This document shows positions 56,034 through 64,000 of a stretch of 64,000 nucleotides of DNA, one piece after another. This DNA is from Sedimenticola thiotaurini (GTDB lineage Bacteria; Pseudomonadota; Gammaproteobacteria; Chromatiales; Chromatiaceae), in contig VMRY01000040.1 of NCBI GenBank assembly GCA_007713595.1, forward strand, positions 1 to 64,000, read 5' to 3'. A program made the translations under genes and the position numbers. Within the stretch, counting starts at the first letter, position 1, and each line of letters begins with the position of its first letter. The notes under the pieces are model-generated. The model was not told where the DNA came from. It made no database searches and was given only the letters and a program-made list of their open reading frames with translations.

Positions 56034-57974
56034 ATGAAACTGTTCAAGATGTTAAAAACCCAAATTGCGGCCGCACTTGTGCTGATCATGCTGCTGTTTG
56101 GCAGCATCTTCACACTTAGTATGGTGGCGTTGAACGAGCAACAGAGCTACAACACCCTTCTCAACATTACCACCCGACTCCAACAATCGGCACAAAATCT
56201 GGTCACGCTGGGACTGAACTACTCTATGAACGTTCCGCAGGATAGCAGTAGTTATGAGCGGGATGTAAAGCTCTACTATCGTGCCATACTGAGTCAAGTC
56301 GAGATGATTGACGACATCACCCATAGCTTTATGACCGAGCAGTTCTCTCCAACCCTGACCAACAGCGGCGCAGCCTATCACCCCCATCTCACTCCTGAAG
56401 CCCAACGAGCAGTATTTGCTGTAGAGGAGATATGGAAAAGTTTTAAAGAAGGCGTTATTGAGGCCCTCGGCAATGACAATAACATGCCAAGACTGGATAA
56501 GGCATCCGAGTATATTGCACGTTACCACTCACCCTTGGCCGCCTCCATCGACATCTTGCTGAGCAAAATTCAACAACAAACTGAGCAGCAACTTAACCAG
56601 GTATATCAGTTGCACCTCGCACTGTTGTTTGCCGCAGTGATAATCACATTTGGTGTATTTGGATGGTTTTACCTGGCTGTACTCAAGCCACTTCGTTACG
56701 CAGTAGATGGTTTCCAGAAAGTTGCGCAAGGTGATTTTGGCTATCAGGTTCCGGTTGCCAGCGAAAATGAACTGGCAATGATGACGCACTCATTCAACAC
56801 GCTATCAATGCGTTTGCATGCCATTTTCAAACTGATCGATAAAATCCAACAAGGCTCCGATCTTTATGAGACATTGGGATTTGTTGCGGATGAGTTTTCT
56901 GCCCTACTCCCACTGGACTGGGTTGGTGCACTCTTTGTAAGTTATGACAACAGCACGATTGTGCTGGAAGGTAGCTACCGAAGCGGAAAAGCTGAAGTAG
57001 CCCCACACCGCAGTTATCCGCTAAAAAATACGCTCCTGCTTAAAGCACTTGAATCAGGTGAGCCATTGCATATTCCTAACATGCCTGATACAGGTAGCGA
57101 AAATGCTGATTTCCAATTCCTCAACCACCTGATAAGCGGAGGGCTAAAAGACGCTATCTTTATGCCTATCTCTGAACTCAGCCCCATCCCTGGTGTATTG
57201 GCATTTGCCACCTGTAATGAGAACGCCTATACACCGAAGCACTTGGAACTACTAAGCAATATCGCCGGCCTGATCACCCACAGCTTTGGCAAGACGGTTC
57301 GCCTTGCAGAACACAGCCGACTTGCTGCCATTGGCAGTTTCGCATCCAGCATTGCACATGAAATTCGCAGTCCGCTCTCCACGATCACGATGGCCCTGGA
57401 CTATTTCCAAAGTGCCGAGCTACCCGGTGCAGCCAGTAAGCGGGCCGACCTGGCGCACCGGGAAGCCGATCGCATGGCCCGGCTGCTTGAAGAGATTCTG
57501 CTCTATGCCAAACCGCTACAGCTACAACTTAAGCCTGTTGATCTCAAACAACTACTGCGGCAACTATTCGAAACACACCAAGAGATCCCCAAAAAAAAGC
57601 AGCAACAATTTGAGTGGGTAATAGCAGATGCAGAACTCATCACTCAGGGTGATCCAGACAGGCTCATCCAGGTGTTTCTCAATCTGGCGCAAAATGCCTG
57701 CGAGGCAGCCCCACCCGAAAGCACAATTCGCTGGAGTTTGCATAAAGAACCGCTGATGGGTTCGATAAAAATAGCCCTCAACAATATGGGTGAGCCGATT
57801 CCCGAAGATCACCTGGAAAAATTAATTGAGCCGTTCTTTACCACCAAAACGAATGGTACAGGTCTTGGGCTGAGTATTGTAAAACGTATTATCGATGCAC
57901 ACGGCGGCGATATGAAAATAGCCTCTAATCTACAACAGGGCACCACGATTACACTGCTCCTTCCCCAGGCATAA
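56034..57974 (+). CDS. membrane sensor histidine kinase (HAMP, GAF-like, HisKA, HATPase)
   Basis: 'GSFASSIAHEIRSPLSTITMALDYFQ', 'QVFLNLAQNACEAAP', 'TNGTGLGLSIVKRIIDAHGGDM'. Confidence 0.9.
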   Translation: MKLFKMLKTQIAAALVLIMLLFGSIFTLSMVALNEQQSYNTLLNITTRLQQSAQNLVTLGLNYSMNVPQDSSSYERDVKLYYRAILSQVEMIDDITHSFMTEQFSPTLTNSGAAYHPHLTPEAQRAVFAVEEIWKSFKEGVIEALGNDNNMPRLDKASEYIARYHSPLAASIDILLSKIQQQTEQQLNQVYQLHLALLFAAVIITFGVFGWFYLAVLKPLRYAVDGFQKVAQGDFGYQVPVASENELAMMTHSFNTLSMRLHAIFKLIDKIQQGSDLYETLGFVADEFSALLPLDWVGALFVSYDNSTIVLEGSYRSGKAEVAPHRSYPLKNTLLLKALESGEPLHIPNMPDTGSENADFQFLNHLISGGLKDAIFMPISELSPIPGVLAFATCNENAYTPKHLELLSNIAGLITHSFGKTVRLAEHSRLAAIGSFASSIAHEIRSPLSTITMALDYFQSAELPGAASKRADLAHREADRMARLLEEILLYAKPLQLQLKPVDLKQLLRQLFETHQEIPKKKQQQFEWVIADAELITQGDPDRLIQVFLNLAQNACEAAPPESTIRWSLHKEPLMGSIKIALNNMGEPIPEDHLEKLIEPFFTTKTNGTGLGLSIVKRIIDAHGGDMKIASNLQQGTTITLLLPQA

Positions 57975-57998
57975 AAAAAGGCCACCCAAAGGGTGGCC
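57973..57998 (-). terminator. terminator downstream of iscR
   Basis: GGCCACCC-aaa-GGGTGGCC with A-tract at 57973-57979 on + (T-tract on minus transcript). Confidence 0.8.
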
Positions 57999-58030
57999 AT
58001 AATGCAGTGAGACATTTTTCGAAATTTAAA

Positions 58031-58509
58031 TCAAGCGGCAGCAGTATCTGCTCGCGGCATGATACTCTCACGCTCTTTCTCTTTTCGGCATCCGTGTTCT
58101 TTCAAACCGCCTCGTTCAACAAGCTCAGCCAGTGTAATACTTTGCAGGAAGGAGAAGATCTCATTACTCAGATCGTCCCACAGATTGTGCGTCAGGCAGC
58201 GCTTGCCGTCCTGGCAATCACGATTGCCGCCACAGCGGGTAAACTCGACCCATTCATCAACCGCGCAAATGATATCAGCGATTGAGATTTCATCTGCCTC
58301 GCGTCCAAGGTAATAACCACCACCTGGCCCACGCACCCCTTTCACGAGCTGCTTACTTCTCAGGGCAGCAAACAGTTGCTCCAGATAGGAGAGAGAGAGA
58401 TGCCCTGCGTCTCAGATATCTCTGCCAGTGTCACAGGCCCATCAGTCCCATTCAGGGTAAGATCCAGCATTGCGGTTACGGCATAACGCCCTTTGGTTGA
58501 TAGTCTCAT
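58031..58509 (-). pseudogene. iscR: IscR-type Rrf2 family regulator, frameshifted in this sequence
   Basis: N-terminus [40 protein letters not shown] and, in another frame, [28 protein letters not shown]...[23 protein letters not shown]. The frames meet at a (TC)6 tract (58389-58400). Confidence 0.9.
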
Positions 58510-58536
58510 AGTCTTAGTCTCGCCTGGTGAATAATT

Positions 58537-58555
58537 ACCTAGTTGTTTACTTGGT
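58537..58555. promoter_or_regulatory. candidate Rrf2/IscR-type operator upstream of iscR
   Basis: ACCTAGTTGTTTACTTGGT: 19 bp palindrome ACCnAGT-N5-ACTnGGT, about 30 bp upstream of the iscR start codon. Confidence 0.4.
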
Positions 58556-58752
58556 TATAAAACTATCATTTTCCTATGGAAATTGTCAACAAATATTGGA
58601 TTCAATCCAAGCCGCGGGCTTGGCAGCAACCTTCATTTAGACTATTTATCATTATTTAACAACATGTTACTGACTTTGTTAACAACTGTAAACAGAAGTG
58701 GACCTGGATATTTCAACTGGCAATCAGAAGTGAAAAAGAGCCAAGAGGCGCC

Positions 58753-59262
58753 TCATACAGGGGCCAGCGGCGTCTCTTCAGAAGGATTAACAGCATGACC
58801 AGACTGGAAACAATGCCCCTGCTGTACACAGTAAGAGAGCCATTTGGAGAGGAACAGCCCCACCTTCCATTTCTGTTCCAGAGTTGGGTGAATAAAACCC
58901 CGGTTTAACGGCAGACTGTTCTGCTTAAGCTTCAGAACTTCGGCCTGTTTTGAGTCATGATAGATGCGAATTGTTACATCAGGGTCTGGAAGCTGACCAG
59001 ATTCGTGGGCAAAGTAGTAGGTAAGGTGTAGCAAGCTGGTATAGGGGGTCTGCTCCAAAACCTCCATATAGAGATCCATAGCACCGTCTAATCTAGACAG
59101 GTATGTCCCATTGAGCCTACGCATATCAGGGGCTAACCGCATGAGATAGCGATAATTCTGTTCACACAGATCCATTAGCCAACCAACAGAGGGTTTTCCC
59201 GAAATCAGTGCCTTCAGGGTCCAGGGGTAATAGGGCCTGAGTGAAAAGTCATTTATCTGCAT
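58753..59262 (-). CDS. DUF1249 / YqiB-like protein
   Basis: 'LMDLCEQNYRYLMRLAPDM', 'TPYTSLLHLTYYF', 'PDVTIRIYHDSKQAEVL', 'LFLSKWLSYCVQQGHC' as in the YqiB family. Confidence 0.75.
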   Translation of the reverse strand: MQINDFSLRPYYPWTLKALISGKPSVGWLMDLCEQNYRYLMRLAPDMRRLNGTYLSRLDGAMDLYMEVLEQTPYTSLLHLTYYFAHESGQLPDPDVTIRIYHDSKQAEVLKLKQNSLPLNRGFIHPTLEQKWKVGLFLSKWLSYCVQQGHCFQSGHAVNPSEETPLAPV

Positions 59263-59289
59263 ATATAACTATCAATCCAAGTGATGTAA

Positions 59290-59784
59290 TCAAGACTTTC
59301 TCGGTCTACCCGGTTTGCGCTTTTTACGACCTGACAGAGTCGTACCCACCTGATGATTCTTGTCCCATTTTGTCAGAAATCGTTCGACAGCAAGTTTTCT
59401 TGCCTCTTCTAGTCGTCGCTTATTCAACTCGTGTTTAGCAGCTCGCTTCTGTTCAGATTCCATCTGTTGCAGTCTTGCCTTGAACAACTTCAGCTCATTT
59501 CTGAGTACGCGCTTCTCTTCTAAAAGCGTGTTGATTTTAAGTTGTGCATTGCTGAGCTGCTGCTTCCTTTTCAGCTTCTCACTTTGAACCCGGGTTTGCA
59601 GCAACTCTAACTTGCGCTTCATTACAGCGACTGAGACCGGCCTGCCACGCCTGGGTCTATCAACTGTATCGACGTTGTCTGCGGTTACTGAAGCGCTCTT
59701 CTTGGTTGACACCTTTGCCGGACGTCTTGCTCGCTTTGATATGGAGGGACTTAGCTCTTTACTTACCTGCTTTTTTCTCGCCAT
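59290..59784 (-). CDS. small basic protein with AT-hook-like motifs flanking a predicted coiled coil
   Basis: 164 aa, Lys/Arg rich; N-terminal DRPRRGRPVS and C-terminal GRKKRKPGRPRKS; central long charged helix. Confidence 0.65.
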   Translation of the reverse strand: MARKKQVSKELSPSISKRARRPAKVSTKKSASVTADNVDTVDRPRRGRPVSVAVMKRKLELLQTRVQSEKLKRKQQLSNAQLKINTLLEEKRVLRNELKLFKARLQQMESEQKRAAKHELNKRRLEEARKLAVERFLTKWDKNHQVGTTLSGRKKRKPGRPRKS

Positions 59785-59932
59785 GACTAGACCTTGCTAA
59801 CTAAACCCTCAGGATTCCGCACTATCGATAGTCATAAAAAACGCACGTAGATCAGTGTTTTTTCCTCTATGCGGACAAGCCTCTCCCTGAAACTATAGCA
59901 AACAAGCAAATAAAACCATTTCATGTGAAAAC

Positions 59933-59958
59933 AAAAGGCCGGCAATGTGCCGGCCTTT
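59933..59958. terminator. terminator downstream of trxA
   Basis: AAAAGGCCGGCA-atg-TGCCGGCCTTT symmetrical hairpin. Confidence 0.85.
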
Positions 59959-59981
59959 AAAGGTTTTTATAAGCGGTTATT

Positions 59982-60347
59982 TCATCCTGCTTTTTCCTGC
60001 TCCATCTGCTGATGCACTTCAGCCATGTCCAGCTCAGATGCCTTTTCAAGCAGATCGCGGAAGCCACTTTCAGGCAGGGCGCCCGCCTGGCTGAAAATAA
60101 TCACCTTCTCACGGAAGATCATCAGTGTGGGAATCGAGCGAATCTGAAAGTGTCCTGCGATCTCTTGCTCTTCCTCGGTATTTACCTTGGCAAAAACAAT
60201 ATTCGGATGATCCTCAGAGACCTTCTCATAAGTGGGGGCAAATGAACGGCAGGGTCCGCACCAGGGCGCCCAAAAATCGACTATTACAAAGTCATTATTG
60301 GTTACAGTCTCTTCAAAATTCTCTTTAGTCAATTCGATTACAGCCAC
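59982..60347 (-). CDS. trxA: thioredoxin-family protein
   Basis: 'DFWAPWCGPCRSFAPTYEKVSEDHPNIVFAKVNTEEEQEIAGHFQIRSIPTLMIFRE'; GTG start at 60347 with upstream AGAGAGGA preferred. Confidence 0.9.
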   Translation of the reverse strand: MAVIELTKENFEETVTNNDFVIVDFWAPWCGPCRSFAPTYEKVSEDHPNIVFAKVNTEEEQEIAGHFQIRSIPTLMIFREKVIIFSQAGALPESGFRDLLEKASELDMAEVHQQMEQEKAG

Positions 60348-60430
60348 AGGTAGATCCTCTCTAACCAAGTTCATTATCTATGCATTATATCATTACTTTC
60401 TAATGGATACTATTTTCGTGAACAGGCACA

Positions 60431-60454
60431 AAAAAGCCGGGCAGATGCCCGGCC
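60431..60454 (-). terminator. terminator downstream of adk
   Basis: GCCGGGCA-ga-TGCCCGGC with A-tract at 60431-60436 on + (T-tract on minus transcript). Confidence 0.85.
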
Positions 60455-60477
60455 TTAAATAGCAGACAGATCAGTTA

Positions 60478-61146
<669 letters not shown>

Positions 61147-61300
61147 TCACATGATATTAATATTGTTTAATGGCCCGGAGTCTGCCACAGGGCGGCTCCA
61201 ATCACCACTCGAGTATGTCAATATAGGAATATAAATGACTTATGTTGCAGATGCACATAAGCTTTGTAAACCGCTGCCATTCAAGCATTTTTGGCTCATT

Positions 61301-61333
61301 AAAAAACCCGCAATGGCACGGCCACTGCGGGTT
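61301..61333 (-). terminator. terminator downstream of htpG
   Basis: CCCGCAaTGGC-acg-GCCAcTGCGGG with A-tract at 61301-61306 on +. Confidence 0.85.
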
Positions 61334-61360
61334 GTTAATTGACGTTACTTATCTCCCGTA

Positions 61361-63283
61361 TCAGGCAGACAGATTCAACATCAACTTATTCAGTCGATGC
61401 ACAAAAGCGGCAGGGTCTTCCAACTGACCGCCTTCTGCAAGCGTTGCCTGATCCAGCAATACCCGGGAAAAATCAGCAAATCGATCTTCGTCGGGCTCCT
61501 GGTCCATCTTCTCCACCAGCGGGTGTTTCAGATTCAACTCAAAAATCGGCTTGGCCGCAGGTGCCTCCTGCCCCAACTGTTTCAACATGCGTTGCAGATT
61601 GGCACCCATATCATTCTCATCTGCGACCAGACAGGCAGGTGATTCCGTGAGGCGGCTGCTCACACGGACCTCTTTTACTTCATCACCAAGAACCGCCTTG
61701 ACCCGATCAAGTAACCCTTTGTGTTCTTCGGCCTCTTTTTCAAGCGCCTCTTTATCTTCCATGTCACCGAGATCCAGTTGGCCCTTGGCAACAGATTGAA
61801 GCGCCTTGCCCTTGTATTCATGCAGATGGGAAACCAGCCACTCATCCACACGATCAGTCAGTAACAGCACTTCTACATCCTTCGTGTTGAACACTTCCAG
61901 ATGCGGACTGTGGCGGGCTGCCGCATAACTGTCTGCCGTGATGTAGTAGATCTTCTCTTGCTTCTCCTGCATCCGCTCGATGTACTGATCCAGAGACACC
62001 GTCTCTTCCTTGCCCTCAGACTTGGTTGTGGCAAAACGCAGCAGACCGGCAATCTTCTCTTTATTGGCGAAGTCTTCTGCCGGACCCTCCTTCATCACCT
62101 TGCCGAACTCTTTCCAGAACTTCTGGTACTTCTCCACATCATCCTTGGCAAGCTTTTCAAGCAGGCCCAATATCCGCTTGGTGCTGGCTGTGCGAATAGT
62201 GTCGATCTTTTTGTCATGCTGCAAAATTTCACGCGAGACATTCAGCGGCAGATCGTCTGAATCCACAACACCTTTAATAAACCGTAAATAGTGCGGCATC
62301 AGCTTATCGGCCTCATCCATGATGAAGACGCGGCGCACATAGAGCTTCACACCATGCTTTTGATCTCTTTCCCAGAGGTCAAATGGGGCGCGACCAGGAA
62401 TGAACATCAGCGTTGAGTACTCGTTGGTCCCTTCCACCCGGTTATGCACGTGGGCCAGCGGATCTTCAAAATCGTGGGCGATATGCTTGTAGAATTCGTT
62501 GTACTCCTCATCCGTGATATCGGATTTGTTGCGCATCCAGAGTGCTGTGCCTTTATTGACCTGTTCCCACTCCGGCGCTTTCTCTTCCTTCTCCTCTTTT
62601 TCATCCTCTTCCGAACCATAGTGCTCTTTCAGCATCTCGATCGGTATTGAGATATGGTCTGAGAACTTGCTGACGATGCTACGCAGGCGATAGCCCGCAA
62701 GAAACTCTGACTCATCTTCCCGCAAGTGCAGGGTGATTGACGTTCCACGCCGGGCTTTTTCAGTAGTTTCAATGGTATAGGCACCCTCTCCAGTGGACTC
62801 CCAGCGCACACCATGCTCGCTACCCAAGCCGGCCCTGCGGGTTAGCAGCGTGACCTTGTCTGCCACGATAAAGGCAGAATAGAACCCCACGCCAAACTGA
62901 CCAATCAGCTGACTCTGGCTTGCTGATGCCTCATCACCCTTGGTGCCCAGTGCTTCAAGAAATTTCTTGGTACCTGAGCTGGCGATGGTGCCGATCGTTT
63001 CCGTCACCTCCTGGCGACTCATGCCGATGCCATTATCTTCAATGGTGACCGTTTTGCGCTCTGCATCAAAAGAGACCCGGATATTGAGATTGGGATCCTC
63101 CTCATACAGGGCGTCATCCGTCAGTGCCTCGAAGCGCAGTTTTTCCGCCGCATCTGATGCATTGGAAATCAACTCACGCAAAAAGATCTCCTTGTTGCTG
63201 TACAGAGAGCGAATAACCAGATTAAGTACCTGGCTCACCTCTGCCTGAAATTCCAATGTCTCTTTATGCGCATCGACTGTCAT
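61361..63283 (-). CDS. htpG: molecular chaperone HtpG (Hsp90)
   Basis: 'ETLEFQAEVSQVLNLVIRSLYSNKEIFLRELISNASDAAEKLRFEAL'. Confidence 0.98.
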   Translation of the reverse strand: MTVDAHKETLEFQAEVSQVLNLVIRSLYSNKEIFLRELISNASDAAEKLRFEALTDDALYEEDPNLNIRVSFDAERKTVTIEDNGIGMSRQEVTETIGTIASSGTKKFLEALGTKGDEASASQSQLIGQFGVGFYSAFIVADKVTLLTRRAGLGSEHGVRWESTGEGAYTIETTEKARRGTSITLHLREDESEFLAGYRLRSIVSKFSDHISIPIEMLKEHYGSEEDEKEEKEEKAPEWEQVNKGTALWMRNKSDITDEEYNEFYKHIAHDFEDPLAHVHNRVEGTNEYSTLMFIPGRAPFDLWERDQKHGVKLYVRRVFIMDEADKLMPHYLRFIKGVVDSDDLPLNVSREILQHDKKIDTIRTASTKRILGLLEKLAKDDVEKYQKFWKEFGKVMKEGPAEDFANKEKIAGLLRFATTKSEGKEETVSLDQYIERMQEKQEKIYYITADSYAAARHSPHLEVFNTKDVEVLLLTDRVDEWLVSHLHEYKGKALQSVAKGQLDLGDMEDKEALEKEAEEHKGLLDRVKAVLGDEVKEVRVSSRLTESPACLVADENDMGANLQRMLKQLGQEAPAAKPIFELNLKHPLVEKMDQEPDEDRFADFSRVLLDQATLAEGGQLEDPAAFVHRLNKLMLNLSA

Positions 63284-63363
63284 GGTGTAGCTGCCTCCTA
63301 AATTTTTCTAAGCAGATAGATTAAGATCTTCATGAATTAATGGACTATTTATCATGCATCCAA

Positions 63364-63392
63364 AGACAGGTTGGTTATAAATCAGCCTGTCT
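63364..63392. repeat. 29 bp imperfect palindrome upstream of htpG
   Basis: AGACAGG-tTGGTTATAAATCAg-CCTGTCT with perfect 7 bp outer arms and partly symmetrical core. Confidence 0.6.
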
Positions 63393-63745
63393 CTAACAAA
63401 CTTTTCACCCATACCCCTGAAAAATCTCAGGGAAATAAGCTTTGAGAGATAGTGAGGGTTAACCGGTCAATTTCAAGATCCAAACAGCGATAGGATTTAA
63501 AAAATCACCGCTAATCAGCTGATTTTATAGCAGCATAGAAATATTCGCGCCAGATATGGTTGGCACCCGCCCATCTCCAGTCCCCTTTTTGTTTGCAAAA
63601 CATGCCAAAATCCGTACACTTCAGCCCCACCTAAGCGAGTCGTGTTGTAGGCCGGGATGCTCACATCCCCCCATAAATCGACACCCTGGCACCAAACACT
63701 GAAGAACGGTACTGTACCCGACATATCAGCCCGATCCGAACCGCC

Positions 63746-64000
63746 ATGCTTAAGCGTCTGATCTTTGCCGCCGTTGTTTTATATGGCGCCTATATGTCGT
63801 ACACCGCTCGCTCTATCGATCATGATCCAGGGGTGCTTGTCGATACCATCCCAAGTCAGAAGGCCATTGGTAAAGCCATCCCCTTTGCTCATAAAGGCTT
63901 CCGGGTAACACCACTGGCTGAGTTCAATCTGGTCGCCCGCGTATTGGGCACAGAGCACTACAGGCTGGACAGAGGCGCTGAGCTATCTCCTGTCGATTTG
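63746..64000 (+). CDS. hypothetical protein, N-terminal membrane/signal segment, 3' truncated by window end
   Basis: Open frame from ATG 63746 to the window end: MLKRLIFAAVVLYGAYMSYTARSIDHDPGVLVDTIPSQKAIGKAIPFAHKGFRVTPLAEFNLVARVLGTEHYRLDRGAELSPVDL. Confidence 0.65.
   Translation, partial: MLKRLIFAAVVLYGAYMSYTARSIDHDPGVLVDTIPSQKAIGKAIPFAHKGFRVTPLAEFNLVARVLGTEHYRLDRGAELSPVDL

Noticed and set aside
63515-63724. 69 aa minus-strand ORF containing the REP-like hairpin
   Set aside because: Low-quality ORF in an intergenic region, no family resemblance.

Overview
This window is a compact, gene-dense chromosomal segment of a gammaproteobacterium. The gene content (rhodanese-TusA-DsrE2 trio, siroheme synthase, O2-independent ubiquinone genes, two FNR-type regulators) suggests a facultative or sulfur-oxidising lifestyle, but that is inference. 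Most of the window is conserved core: rpoS-nlpD-yqaA-pcm-surE / truD / ispF-ispD-ftsB-eno-kdsA-pyrG; dnaQ-rnhA-methyltransferase / mltD; a Yej-type peptide ABC transporter; fabI / ppiD-tRNA-Asp-tRNA-Val-hupB-lon-clpX-clpP-tig-tRNA-Leu; hemN-prmB; trxA, adk and htpG. I see no CRISPR array, transposase, integrase, phage gene or rRNA. The points most worth checking are: (1) iscR broken by what looks like a one-unit expansion of a (TC)6 dinucleotide tract inside its helix-turn-helix, with the rest of the gene and a candidate operator intact; (2) a small basic protein with AT-hook-like motifs at both ends of a long charged helix, a possible DNA-bridging protein; (3) a Yej-like transporter whose binding protein has both a lipobox and a C-terminal transmembrane helix, and whose YejE-like permease carries a large N-terminal extension; (4) ubiT/ubiUV close to a second FNR paralog; (5) an isolated sulfur-trafficking trio beside cysG. 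All homology calls come from reading the sequences and recalling families. No searches were run.
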